Notes: generated from the sequence alone by a model not told the origin. Shown: positions 11,441 through 22,470, counted from the stretch's first letter. The stretch: DNA of 64,000 nucleotides from Mesodorylaimus sp. YZB2_4 (GCA_030248295.1 JASANH010001234.1:558001-622000), one strand, 5' to 3'. Numbers and translations are program-made.

Positions 11441-11648
11441 TCCTATTGATCTCCAGTTCAGAATTAGTAAATATTGTGAGTATGACTATGAAAAGAGATA
11501 ATATAAATATGGATGCGATTTTAATTTCTATATCCCAAAAAGAAATGTATATAGATATCAATGAATGAAATCCGTCGTTGGATATGGGTGATTTTCTCGT
11601 TGATGGTCTCGACTGGACTGAGCCACGTGCAATTTCGCCAACGATGCA

Positions 11649-12184
11649 GTCAACAATGCGGATCCGACCCGCGCACGATTGCAAGATCAGTTTGTTAGTG
11701 GCTTATCAGACAAGTTAATGCAGCAGTATTTGCTTCAACAAGCCGCTTTGACGATCGACAATTGCGTAGTTTTGGCTCAGTCATTTGAATCAGCGGTAAA
11801 GACCACCAATTTGTTAAATCGGAATGGAGCGGATTCAAAAGTAACATCGAAACCACTGGAGGTGAATGCAATGAGGGCGAAACCGAAGGCCAAGGCCAAT
11901 CTCAGCGAGTGGAAGGGCACATGCGGTCACTGTGGTCGAAAAAATCAGCATCCACCACAGGAATGCCGGTTTCGGAATGCGACGTGTTACAAGTGTGGTG
12001 GCAAAGGTCATTTTTTCCCATTGGTGAGAAAGATGAGGAGTTAGACGATGAGCAGCATAATACGGCTCGAGATACAGCAAAGAAAAAGCCGAGTTGTATT
12101 AGAAGGGTGGCAAGGTCACATTCGAGCGATTATGGCCGACGATGGTGTGGAGAGCTGGGGCACTATTGCCTAGTGGGAAAGTGA
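11649..12184 (+). mobile_element. LTR-retrotransposon gag remnant with two zinc knuckles
   Basis: An open frame from about 11649 to 12044 encodes a capsid-C-terminal-like segment (DPTRARLQDQFVSGLSDKL, TIDNCVVLAQSFE) followed by two nucleic-acid-binding zinc knuckles: CGHCGRKNQHPPQEC, which lacks the usual histidine spacing, and CYKCGGKGHF. The frame then shifts, and the last part continues in another frame to 12184. This is typical of Ty3/gypsy- or BEL-like Gag. No protease or reverse transcriptase follows, so it is a dead fragment. Confidence 0.75.
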
Positions 12185-12339
12185 TGTCGATGGGAACAGC
12201 AGTATTGTCTTTTACTGGAAGAATTGGAAGAAGTTTGCTGCCTTTGATCCTGATGATTTTACGGACTAATTTACTTGGTGAAAATTTTGTTCTTAACGAA
12301 ATTCGTTATTTGACATTAGGCGCTGATGATGAGTAGACC

Positions 12340-13350
12340 AGCCATCCTAAGCCCTGGTTATCCGATGTGCGCATCGGCTGGTCTAAAAGTTTTGATTCTG
12401 TCATAACACACTTTTTTGGAAATAATTTAGCCCCAGAACCACTGAGGAGATAATCAATTTTAGCCAGATCTGATCCACCTGGCAATGAAAGAGCAAAGCA
12501 TGGTCACGTGCTAGTTAACAGAATGTTAGCGAGGATTACAGCGAATGAGTGCCTCAGGCTTCAGAAGACTGGAGAAGCAATTGCCTATCTAACTTTCAGT
12601 TACGTCCCCGATTTGCTAGCATCCATCAGCGACGCCCAAACCGCATACAGACTCGGATAGGCACCTGAGCCCTCTGCGACCGCAACTTCACGCCTATGCT
12701 AGCAAACGCGGCCACCTGACTAGAATTCAGTCACCAGACTGTAAAATCATTCTGGAAAAGGCTTCTGGAATACGGAACTTTAGAGTCTCAGTCTCATTTG
12801 TCAAGGCACTAGCCGGGGCTTTGCTGGCGTTATTGTGTAATTACTGAAGGGAGTGACCGGTCGAGCATTTGCACTGCGCCAAAAACCCCAGGGCAGCAAG
12901 TCTTCCTCGGACAATGGCGGGCGGGCTGTGCTAGCAGCGCTCAATAAGTGCTGGTCGACTTTTATTTGTTCGAAGGCCAGGAGAAACTGTCTTCTACCCC
13001 CCCCCCCCCCCTCACAGTCTCGAGGGGCTTGTTCAGCAGAGCAAGGCATGGTCTAATGTCACCTAGACGCCAGAGGCTGAAATTATCGACAATTAACGTT
13101 ATTCAGTGGAACAGCTTAGAAAAATGGAAAAACCCTTCATAAATAGTTACTCTCCAAACTCGAAATTATGGCGGGAAATAAGGTGACAAAGACTGGTGGC
13201 CTTGGCGACCGCACGCACACTTCAGCATACGAAACCTGCATTCGTCCACGGGCGTTCCCTGAGCATTGCCAGTTTTTTGGAATTCGTTTAACCAGCAGGT
13301 CCAAACGTAGGTGCACAACGTAACTCTTCTTGTTCTTTTCGAACGCGTGT
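12340..13350. other. No gene recognised
   Basis: Between the gag remnant and the foldback repeat I see only unmatched short frames and a poly(C) run at about 12997-13011. Confidence 0.4.
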
Positions 13351-13357
13351 TCATAAG

Positions 13358-14505
13358 ATGATGTTGTGTGAATGTGCGACAGACATTCTACGCTTATGTT
13401 CCGGCAGGCTCGAAGCTGATCTCACAAGCAGCAGTCCAAGGTCGACCACTTACTGTATTCAGCTTTTGCCATCTGAGAGCTTGGTCAACTTCTCTCTGGG
13501 CCTTGCATGCCTGGTGGGTGACTCTCCCGTCATCCCTCCGGGGTCGATAAAAAAGAGGCCTTATGGGACAGGAGGCCCTCGAATCTGGTTCCCCTCAAGG
13601 GCCAAACTCTGGGTACGGACATAGCAGAGTAGCGACTAACATGCGCCATTTCCCTACATGCATCCAGGATTGACCATATTCGATGGCAAGATGGGGTCCG
13701 GGTTCGAAGGCAAGCCCCTAAAAAGGGCCGAAAATCGACCCTCCCCTTGGCCGACCAGGATGGGTAAAGAAAAAGAAGTGCATCATTGCACAGAGCAGCT
13801 GCAGGCACCCACAGGCACGACATACAAGTCCGAGAGCTTGTTGTGGGAATCGGGGTCTTAGTGGTCGATACTCGGTAGGATAAACCCCTCTACCAGGCTT
13901 GGGCTGCAGAAGACTTTGGATCGTTCGCTCGTAAGATCAGCCCTGAACCCGCCGGCAGTGAGCGCAGAATATCTGTCGCACATTCAAACGACACCTGAAG
14001 CTATTTGAGCTAATTATATTTTAGCTCTGTAGTCATAAGGCACGCGGACTGATCCTGGTCCGGTTCCAAAACGCCGACCTTGGTTTGGTTCAGTCTGGCG
14101 CAGTCAGAGCTGGCCAACGTAACCAAGCCTAGCAGGCGGAGGAAGGAGGTGGTGGGGGGGGGGGTCAATAATTCCGACTGGAGCAGGTGCCTTGCGACTA
14201 TACCTATGGCTGAAACATCAACCCGAGAGGTTGATATCTCCCAGCCAGGGTAGAGTATCGACTACTCCCTCCCACTGGACATGGCCTAACAGGCGGGGTT
14301 ACACGTGGCTATGACTTCGAGGCGAAGGGTAGTTCTGCTGAACAAGCCTGCTAAGATAGTCGTACAAAGCACCAGCCACTAACACCCTCGATTTTCTCCT
14401 CGAAGTGCTGAGCTCCTGCAGTAATTGCACTTCTTTTATTACTGGCGCATCCGCTGCACAATTTAAATTAAAATCTGAACAATGGAAATAACACGATGAC
14501 TTCAA
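13358..14505 (+). repeat. ~1.1 kb dispersed repeat, copy 1 (inverted relative to copy 2)
   Basis: Most of this block is present in inverse orientation at 23066-24200. Landmarks matched in inverse order include the GAAAAAGAAGTGCATCATTG segment (13770 versus 23790), the AAGTCGTACAAAGC-type segment near 14360 versus 23205, and the AATTTAAATTAAAATCTGAAC segment (14460 versus 23090). No transposase or reverse transcriptase is visible, so it appears to be a non-autonomous element. The sub-block 14115-14310 belongs to a smaller, more widespread family with a palindromic core. Confidence 0.75.
13372..13985. repeat. Internal foldback with ~60-70 base inverted ends
   Basis: The left end, opening GTGCGACAGACATTCT, reappears as an inverted copy at about 13925-13985, whose reverse complement opens GTGCGACAGATATTCT. 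Both continue through a CCGGC..GG..AGCTGATCT-like stretch. This gives the block terminal inverted repeats around a ~480 base centre. A further copy of the same end occurs at about 23590-23650. Confidence 0.6.
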
Positions 14506-14542
14506 AATATATGCGAGTCTTCTCGATCTTTCGGTTTAGGCA

Positions 14543-16171
14543 GCTTTAGAGCGAGAATTGGAAGTGACTCGAGGTGATGAAGAGTTGGAAACTCGTTCGT
14601 GTGCCTATTCTGCAATATATCCCGCCTTATTTTCGAGACAGTCGGAATGGTAAAAAAGTCACAAAATTTAGTCAGATGCCTTGTGAAAATGTTTTGAGTT
14701 TTCAGACCCCAAAACCGAGCTGCGAAGCGCTGTTCAAAAAGCCCAGAACGAGCTGGATCCGTTGGTATAGCCGTCCAAGAAATGCGGCAAAAGCGAGAGA
14801 GGGACACTTTTGCAAGCGTTTTAAACGGCCGTGGTCGAACTTCAATTGGCGTCGCTGCAAGAAAAGTGAAGACTGTCTCGTTGACAGCGGCTTTTTCGAA
14901 GAAAAGAGCCATAATTCTCTGATTTCTACGATTTTGGCTGAATGGATTAATGTCCGAGTTCAAAGCCGCCGGAGAGGGCGAACACGAACTTCTGACGGAC
15001 AAAATCGAGAGAATCAAGGCACAAATTGCCTAGATAGCGTGAGTCTTGTCCAGCCCTCCCGTTGTGTTGTGAATCTAGTCTGAGTCTTGGTTCTAGAAAC
15101 AAGGTGGATATCGAAATATCCGTCGACGATGTTGGAGCAGGTGTAAGGAGAGTCAGGGATCCTGCTTTTTCCAGACACGGCATTTTCATATGAAAGGCAC
15201 TCGGTGGGAAATGGAATGTCGCTTGGCTTTCTTCAACATGTTCCATCCGTCCTTGAATCAGGACAAAAATTGGGGAGACGAAGAACTCAAGGGTCTGGCC
15301 GAGATCGCCGAAAAACACAAGCTACGAAATTGGAGCGCGATCGAGGATGGACTGGGGGTAAGTGTCGGTGCGAGTGGTCGGGAAATTTCGCTGACGCAGT
15401 TCCTATAAACTCGGATTTCAGCCTTGTCGCACTGCCTTCCAGTGTTTCGAGAAGTACCAAACGACTTTGAATCCAGATATGGCCAAGAAGTGAGCGGAGT
15501 GCGCGGCACCCTCGGCCAGACAAGGTAACCGCCCTTGTCTAACTTGCAGGGGATGGGACGCCGCCGAAGACGAGAAGCTGCGCGATGCTGTTCGAGCTTG
15601 TCGCATGGGGGATTACGTGGCTTGGGAACTAGTCACGGGCTACATAGTGCTTGGGGCGCACTCGCGCTCAGTGCCACGCTCGCTGGCTCTGTAAATTGGA
15701 CCCGTCATTGAAAAGCGGTCGTTGGCAAGAAAGCGAGGACGAGGTGTTTGATCACCTTTTTCGGGGACTCGACTGGAATCTGTTCATTTCAGGCACTCAA
15801 ACTGGCGGTGAAAAAGCGCGGTGTGAAAGGCTGGCTCAAAATCGCTCGAGAAGTGCCCCGTCGAGCCGAAGCTCAAATGTCGTGAACGTTGGGCGTCGGC
15901 TTTGCGAGGTGACATCAAAATGGGCGAGTGGAATGATGAAGAAGACAAGGCGTTGATGGAAGGTTTGGGGCGGTACGGCGTTGGAAAGTGGTCGAAAGTG
16001 TGCACGTTGTTGGAGGGTCGTACGGCCTTGGCTTGTAAGATTTGTTATCGTACGCTGATGAAGAGCGGAGGGAAAAAGAGGGGACGCGGAAAGGGACGTG
16101 GGAAAAAGTGGTCGAGGGCGAGACGGCGCAGCAGGAGAAGAAGGGTCGCCGAGGAAGGAAGAAGGGCGTAA
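14543..16171 (+). pseudogene. SNAPC4-like Myb protein (snRNA-activating complex), frameshifted
   Basis: SNAPC4 is the Myb-repeat DNA-binding subunit of SNAPc, which binds snRNA gene promoters. Recognisable blocks occur in the family order. PYFRDSRNG lies at ~14640. A helix with LLTDKIERIKAQIA lies at ~15005. A Myb repeat with LNQDKNWGDEELKGLAEIAE lies at 15255-15356. GWDAAEDEKLRDAVRACRMGDY lies at 15549-15640, LGRTRAQCHARWLCKLDPSLKSG at 15651-15720 and ALKLAVKKRGVKGWLKIAREVP at 15793-15855. GEWNDEEDKALMEGLGRYGVGKW lies at 15920-15995. A basic K/R-rich tail ends at 16171. The reading frame breaks at 15644-15651 and at about 15877 (CAAATGTCG where CAATGTCG would restore QCRERW), and a TAG interrupts the coil at ~15032. 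It is either a pseudogene or a gene with indel errors. The 5' part is uncertain. Confidence 0.75.
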
Positions 16172-16194
16172 AAATGTAATCGCTGACGATCCTT

Positions 16195-16377
16195 TCAATT
16201 CTTTCTGCTTAATAACGTTCCAAGTAACCAAGTTCCTAGAAGCCCCTGTTCCTCGAAGTAGTCGATCGCTCCCTGCGCCTGCGGCGTAACGGTTCTCATT
16301 TGATGACCCTGGACTGCTGCGTATGAGCCAACTGTTATGGCTGCCACGATTTGACTTTTGGTAAATTCCAGAGTCAT
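16195..16377 (-). CDS. Small unrecognised open frame (60 codons)
   Basis: This is an ATG-initiated 60-codon frame with a short hydrophobic patch (IVAAITVGSYAAV) near the N-terminus. I do not recognise it. It sits between the SNAPC4-like tail and a LINE end and may be a chance frame. Confidence 0.2.
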   Translation of the reverse strand: MTLEFTKSQIVAAITVGSYAAVQGHQMRTVTPQAQGAIDYFEEQGLLGTWLLGTLLSRKN

Positions 16378-16599
16378 GTTTTAAACACATACAAGGCCGA
16401 AGAGAAAAAATACTCACTCCCGATTGGGATGATTCTATATTCCGCAAAGTGCTCCTCGCACTCCACAGTGGCTACTCTTTGTCCCATCTAAAGTGCGCTC
16501 GGTCATATTTACGGTTTTTTGCATGAGGTTTTTGATCAGCGGTCTTGCACGCAGTTTTTTGTCGCGCGGTCGTTTGACATGTAACCGCCCGGCAGTATA

Positions 16600-17191
16600 G
16601 GAATGGCTTTGGTCAATGATAAGGGCGCTGCCAAACCAGTTGGGCATGCCATCGAGATGAAATGGTTTCAATTTAAAGTCCTACACCGAATCTTGGCTGC
16701 TCCCTCCAAGCTTGACTTGTGGGAACTGTACGAATCCCTAGAATGCTGGTCGTGTGGAGCTGAATCGGATACAATCAAACATACGTTAGTGCCATGTCCG
16801 AGATCGAGCAAATTTTGGTCTGGGGTTTTACAAAACTTTGTGAGATATGAATTGGCGAGTTTGGTCTGGACAGCTGACCACCTGCTGTTGGACTCGTAAC
16901 TCCCACGGAACTTCCACTTGCGGCTGGGAAAAGTCTTAAATCATTGTCCTTCCAGCAAAATACTTTATTTACTCATAAATATGGTGCCACTTCTGCATGC
17001 TCTCTCCAGTGGGATTCTTGCATGTGTAAAAGTGCTCCTTCTTGTATCAGTGGCATACTGCTAAGTTTAAGCTTATACTGCTAAGCTATTTTATTTTTGT
17101 TTATTGTCTTGATGTCTGGAGTCCATAGAGTGCGCAACAGCGTTTGGCTACCAGTAAAATTGAATTGAAAATTGAATTGAATTGAATTGAA
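16600..17191 (+). mobile_element. LINE 3' end: RT C-terminal zinc-binding region, 3' UTR and (ATTGA)n tail
   Basis: The open frame 16603-16899 encodes FKVLHRILAAPSKLDLW followed by CWSCG and HTLVPCP. This is the C-x2-C...H-x4-C region found after the reverse transcriptase of many non-LTR retrotransposons. About 250 bases later the sequence ends in a pentanucleotide ATTGA tail (17158-17191), typical of LINE 3' termini. The element is 5' truncated, as most LINE copies are. Confidence 0.8.
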
Positions 17192-17199
17192 GTCCCTTT

Positions 17200-17710
17200 G
17201 ACGGTTGCAACAATTTCAAGAAGTGGGGGAAGCGTATTTGTAGTCAGTGCATGCAGCCGTTCTCTGGTCTCCCTTACAGTGTACGCCTTTCTCTCTTCAA
17301 TGTGTCTCAGTATACTGCATGGTCTTTATTTCCCTACTGACTCTTAATATAAAAAATTATAAGAAATGCCGAGGTTGCACTGGACTATGCGTCAACAATG
17401 CCGGTGTGCCTCCCTCTGTGCGTCTCAACTTGTAGCACCTTTACACGAGTGCATGCTGTGCCTGCGCTAATGTCTCAAGCACTCAGCGTGAGAGGCAGGT
17501 GCCAGATGCAGATGATGGGTTGGTCAATTTCGGTTTGAGCACTGAGCATGTTGTTTGCTATTCAGTGTCCAAATGAGTTGTACATTGAACAGTCGTCTTA
17601 CTGGCTTCTACGGGATATCCTTTGAATCACAATGGACTAACGGTTCAGAATTGCTTCGTTGCTTGGTTAATTGAGAATCAGACAAAAGAGGAATGGATCC
17701 CAAAGAAAAG
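17200..17710. other. No gene recognised
   Basis: This lies downstream of the LINE tail. At 17480-17510 a GCGTGAGAGGCAGG fragment resembles part of the tRNA-derived SINE family. I see nothing else that I can name. Confidence 0.35.
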
Positions 17711-17719
17711 CCATTAGTT

Positions 17720-18408
17720 GTCCGGCAACAACCGTTCTCGTCGAGATCCTGCCCTTCTAACACTGCTGGCAAAATTTAAGGGCCTTTCCAAACAGTACCT
17801 GCGATAAGAAGAGTCTGATTCTGAAATCGAGGAGACGTCCGCAACGATGGTGGACGGTACACGGAGGAGGTTTTGTGACCAAACAGCCGAGGAGTACGAA
17901 GAAATGCTTGCTTTCGATGATGAAATGTACGATTTTGATGGAGTTTTGATGAGTGCACAGGACAAGGACAGCCTGGTTTTTTAGCCTGGACGACTTCGAC
18001 TTTGGAGAAATGCAAGAAAAGTTTCTGAGAGCCAAGCAACTCTGTGGAAGACTACTGGGTGTGTTGCTGACTCCATACGCCGTACCGCAAACTGTGTGGT
18101 CAGTTCAGAGCCTGATCGCCGGCCGATCGGACGCCGGGGATGAATATTTGTTGTGCCTGGCAGCTGATTTACTGGTTCTCTATTTGATAATTCCGCACCA
18201 GTACTTCCTTATCTCTCGCATCGGCCACTTTATTTGCGATCGTTTATACCATCAGTCAGTTGTCATCTCCGTCCAAAGTTTTCGATGGCTACGCTTTAAA
18301 GTACTCAAATATTCAAGGCGGTTGCGTTTATTTGTAACGCGTGCCCCTTGGACAAGAAGAAGGGTCATCCTGCAAAGATACAATCTGATTAGGAGGGTCA
18401 GGCAATGA
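17720..18408 (+). pseudogene. Unrecognised degenerate ORF, two halves joined by a frameshift
   Basis: The first part (17720-17980) reads as a charged, acidic protein (SDSEIEETSATM, EEYEEMLAFDDEMYDFDG) interrupted by one TAA. At a T6 run (~17977) the frame must shift to continue into SLDDFDFGEMQEKFLRAKQL and a ~130-codon hydrophobic and arginine-rich part ending at 18408. The match in composition across the shift (DSLVF to SLDDFDF) suggests one broken gene. I do not know the family. An element-encoded or retroposed gene is possible. Confidence 0.4.
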
Positions 18409-18639
18409 GGCACTTTTGTTAAAATGCACCAATTCTGAATGTGACTCCAGTCTTCGCATGCTAGCGGAATCCACTGTAAGGAATTAGCCTCTGCTTTTGT
18501 GACTTTGCATCAGTTATGCTTTTTGTGTGACGATCCTAGCTGTTCCATCCATTAGTTCATTAAACACGTCCAGGTTTTCGCATGCCCAAAAACAACACGT
18601 CACGAACCATGCCATTATGATTTGCGCTTCACACTCGTC

Positions 18640-20421
18640 GTTTTCATCCGGCAACGAAATGAATACGCTGCGGGGCGGTTGGTGGGGTCCTGGCTGCGCG
18701 TCTGGTTCTTTGCCATTGGCATTCGGCGCCACTGCAAGCACTCGCATGGGGCCTTCTTTCCAGAGAAGGCAATCTCTAAAACAGAGGCAAAGTCGAGTCA
18801 GAAAAGCTGACATACTCATTTTGAACAGGTCTTCTTGCAGCTGAATCTGCAGTTTCTGTCACAAGGTTTCGTCCGCCCTCTTTGGATCTTCCCGCAGACC
18901 GCAGCGAGTGCACTTAGCGCACTTCCCTGGGTCCCTAGGGTGCCTAAATGCTTCTTAGTCATATGGACGAGTCTGTTTGTAGTGTGGTAAGCTCTGACAG
19001 AAGTGGTCGTAGTCCTTGGCGGGTATGCGGCACAGGCAGCACGTTTTGGCTCCGCACTGGCAGACATCCTTGCACCTCCAGCGACTAATGGCACTTAAGC
19101 AGTTTCGCACGACAGCGTTGGTCATCATCTCGTCGCCATAATATATCCATCTAGGAAGCATACAAAAGGAAAGTCACTTGCTATTTCCCACAACATCTCA
19201 TCCGAATCGGCCATTCCTTTGCATGTCTTGCTGATGTAACTGTGTCACAAGTTTCGGCACTTGTGAAATCATTGGCGGCAACATTTGTGATTTCTGCACT
19301 CGCATTTTTTTCAGTTGGTCGACTGGGATCTCGATCAGTTCGGTTTACCCGCAGCCGTAGCACATGCAATCGCCTTATCCAAAGGCGTGGACGCCGGGCA
19401 AAAAGTCCAACGTGCACAGATTCGGCAGCTCAGCCCCCCTTAAAAATTCGCTTCAGATCCGCTCTTCGAGACGAGCCGACTGATGGCCAGTCAAAACGTG
19501 CACCATTGTTGCCAGCGGGAACGACTCTCTGCAGCCACTGTCCAAGCACGGGAAGTCGCCTGTGGGACATGGCTGAATAAAAACACTTGTTAGTGATAAA
19601 ATCAGGTCATTAAGGAACGAACGTACATTCCGCTGGACCAACAGAGGGTCATCCATGGATCGATTCAGGCACCCGAGGCAGTACTCGTCTCCCTCGGCGC
19701 ACATCACTTGCTGTTGGAGCATGCAGTCCTCGAATCCGATCACGCACTCCTGCGCGGTCCCTATTTGAATGGCCGCGTCCAGGTTGTTTCGTCGAGCTTC
19801 TTCCGCGTCCAACTTCGACTACAGTTTCTGGCACTTCTACAAAGATTTATGTACTGGCCTGCTCGTAAAAGTACAAGGCTTCTTCGACCAAACGAATCTC
19901 ATTCCTTGGAAGCCAGTGGCGAGCTTTCTGCTTGCTCCAAGTGTCTAGTCTCTCACGACTCGCATCTGATTCTTCCAGTTGGCCATCTGCAAACCATGGC
20001 AGGTTCTGTGCAAGCACTTCTCCAACACTGCTCATCACCTCGACGGATTCGGATGTGGACTAGTGGACTTCCCAATCCTTTCACGTCCTCTTCTCGGTGC
20101 CGATGAGCTGTTCGAGTCCTTCCGCGATCGAGGACATTGCCACTGGGCACGCATACTCGAGGACATTCAGGACTTGACGCAACGAATCCACAGCAAACTA
20201 AAAAAAGGAACAGTTTTCTCTAATTAGAGTGCCTGAAAAAAGCACAATATACCTGCGGGAACTTTTGAGACAGTTTCGTCTTCTCCGAGTCCCACTTGTC
20301 CTCGACCATTCGAAGCCTGATGCACTTTCTCAGCCACTCTTCCTCCAGATGAGGGAACACAGGCCTGAAGGAGAGTTCCATTCCGAGGGCACATTATTGG
20401 TTTATCGGACCAGCTCGGCAA
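18640..20421 (-). pseudogene. RNF216/TRIAD3-like RBR E3 ubiquitin ligase, degenerate
   Basis: RBR ligases pass ubiquitin through a RING-IBR-RING2 unit. On the minus strand the order fits RNF216. An N-terminal segment lies at 20265-20380 (EEEWLRKCIRLRMVEDKWD). Helical segments lie at 20060-20210 and 19850-20035. A RING1-like segment lies at 19630-19760 (CMLQQQVMCAEGDEYCLGCL), continuing at 19456-19575 (PCLDSGCRESFPL). A RING2 segment at 18970-19100 has CKDVCQCGAKTCCLC and YDHFCQ. A cysteine-rich end lies at 18870-18950 (GKCAKCTRCGLREDP). An in-frame TGA directly follows the ADETL that ends this block. The middle (IBR, 19180-19430) reads only in broken frames, and the frame shifts near 20085. 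It looks inactivated. A proline-containing C-terminal piece may lie at 18640-18780. Confidence 0.65.
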
Positions 20422-20499
20422 GTGATCTCGACTCAGCTTGTCATCCAGCTTTTCATTTGACGCCGGATCTTCTTTCGATTTATCGTCTGGTGCACCGTT

Positions 20500-20905
20500 G
20501 AGGTGTTTTTGAGGCGGTTACTCGGGCTGGGGGTGTCTCGCCTAACGATAATTCGTTCAACTAAATAGACTCTTGGCCCAGTTCCCATGGTACCTGTGGT
20601 TCATCCTTCCAAACAGGACCTTGCCCCTGCGACCCTGCACTTACCCGTTCCGAACAGCGCTACTCTCACGATCACTCCTGTATTTCAGCATTTGCGATCG
20701 AATTCGAGGTCTTTAACAGCAGCCGCCGCTCCAGTTGCCGACGGTCCCACTTTCATATGGCCCATTGTGGCATTGGGCAGCCGTTGTCGTCATACTCCAC
20801 GTTCTCTTCCATACGGTCGCTCTTGAATTGCACAGCAGCCAGGCACGACGAGTACAGCTCTGAATCGCTGGTGGATGTCGATGCAGGGGGCGCATGATAG
20901 CCCTG
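20500..20905. other. No gene recognised
   Basis: This is upstream of the RNF216-like fragments. A further 5' exon is possible but I cannot support one. Confidence 0.3.
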
Positions 20906-20909
20906 TTCT

Positions 20910-21065
20910 GTTTTGGTTTACCACATCGCCAAGGACTTACTGTAACAGCGCCCTCGAGAGTGACACATTATGCAAGAATTTATTTACAGCACCGTGAATC
21001 GAACACTCGCCTTAGCTGCGCACCTGGCGTGAGAGGCAGAGGCCTAATTCTCCAAGCCATGGCTC
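20910..21065 (-). repeat. tRNA-derived SINE
   Basis: Same family and orientation as 5672-5828: a TTTACCACATCGCCAA / CCTCGAGAG tail, then the minus-strand B-box (GCGAGTGTTCGATTC) and the GGC.TCTGCCTCTCACGCC A-box region. Confidence 0.7.
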
Positions 21066-21489
21066 TGGCACAACTACTGTATAGCAGAATCTTCTGCTGA
21101 AACCACAATGTGGAAACCCAAAGAAGTAACCCCTGTGCACTCATTTCTGTTCCCCGCGATTGAGGTTGCACATGGCTGCACATGAGCATACTTGGTCAGA
21201 CGCGTGCAAGCCGTGGGCCTGGCACAACATGGCACGGTGAGCACTCTTGGTCAGCCATTTGCAGCGATATTTGCTGGGCACACCGTCATGAGCGGACAAA
21301 AACGTCCCTGTGCTCATCCAACGAGCTTACTGCAGCTAATAGTTTCCGATTTGTGTCTATATACGGCTATCACTGAGTCCATTTTTCACATCCACTTTTT
21401 CATCTCACTCATGGCATGGCTCGAAGCACGACAGAACGCAGCACTTTCAACAGAACACAAGAGGCCAGACCCGATCACAGCATCATCGA

Positions 21490-22123
21490 TCACTCGGCAG
21501 GCGGGGCATCGGCTGGAGGAGCATCGGCCGGCGGAGCATCGGCTGGTGGGGCGGCATCGGCGGCCGGGGGCTCGGCTGGCGGCGCAGCACCGGCTGCTGG
21601 CGGGGCTTCGCCTCCGAAACTGACGGTGAGCTTGTGCGTCTTCGGCGTCTTGATGTTGGCCCAACCTTGGCGCAGCTTCGCTTGGTCATCTCCCGGAGCC
21701 ATGTCGGGGGCCGCTTCGGCGTACTGGATGTAGACTCGGTAGGCCTGCTTGGGGTCCGGGGCGTCCTTGAATCGACCGTGCAGATTGAGTGCAGCGCTTT
21801 GTCCCGCATCAAGCACTCCGAAGACCGGATTCGCCAATATCAGATCGGGGTGCGTGCACTTGACCTGCAAAGGAAATGGACTCATCATCTCATCGACAAA
21901 CAAAAAATCGATCCCTGATCCTCACAATGGATCAGAGAGATCGGGATGGAGATGGGTACCAAACAAAAATCGGTCCATGACGACCCAGAGATGGAAGATC
22001 GAGGCCACTTACCTTGAAGGTGACACGGGCGCTGCCGCCATTCGTCAACGTGTGCGTCGAACGGGCCGCGGCGAACGGGGCGTTGAAGACGGTGTTGGGT
22101 GGGTCCACTTTCAAATCGGCCAT
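21490..22123 (-). CDS. Single-domain MSP (major sperm protein) family protein
   Basis: MSP domains are small immunoglobulin-like folds. In nematode sperm they polymerise to drive crawling; elsewhere they act as adaptors. Two exons, 22013-22123 and 21490-21864, give 161 residues. Residues 1-~117 form the MSP domain: MADLKVDPPNTVFNAP, HTLTNGGSARVTFKVKCTHP, NPVFGVLDAG, then IKTPKTHKLTVSFGGE. Residues ~122-161 are an Ala/Pro tail with a repeated APPAD unit. The splice sites are clean (GTAAGTGG / TTTGCAG) and the frame is intact. Length and form resemble sperm-specific single-MSP proteins rather than the membrane-anchored VAP family, since there is no transmembrane segment. A sperm role is inference. 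Confidence 0.85.
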
Positions 22124-22364
22124 TCCGACCTCGTTCTGCTCTGCTTTCTCCAACGAGACTCGACTTGCAAACCCGACCGCTCGAGCACTCGACGACGACT
22201 CGAATGTTTAGGCTGCCAAGGAGGGGTTTGCATGCCCTGGTAGTGCAAAGCATGCTTTACAATTCCATGCCGTGCGTCTCCCTTGTATGTCATCACACTG
22301 TCCAGCCTGCTCCTAGCGCTCGCTGCCAGGCAGCACTATGCACTTCTTTTTTTGTGCCTGAACG

Positions 22365-22470
22365 TCATGTCATGTCATGTCATAATTATCCATAGCCAAG
22401 CACCATAAGGCGCACTCGAGGGCTAAAGAACACATTTCACAATCATTTTTAACCGAGGCGGGAGTAGCAT
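22365..22470 (-). repeat. SINE tail fragment
   Basis: This matches 4120-4215 closely (TGTCATGTCAT, TATCCATAGCCAAGCAC, GCACTCGAGGG, AGGCGGGAGT) but lacks the tRNA-like head. Confidence 0.6.

Noticed and set aside
11649-12184. Complete LTR retrotransposon
   Set aside because: Only a gag end with zinc knuckles is visible. No protease, polymerase or LTR pair could be found nearby.
14502-15017. 171-codon open frame on the minus strand
   Set aside because: It lies opposite the SNAPC4-like exons and shows no motif. The plus strand has homology, so I treat this as a shadow frame.
5158-20421. Alternative genetic code with reassigned stop codons
   Set aside because: In-frame TAG, TAA and TGA are all seen, only in the damaged loci. 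Intact genes end at normal stops and contain none internally.
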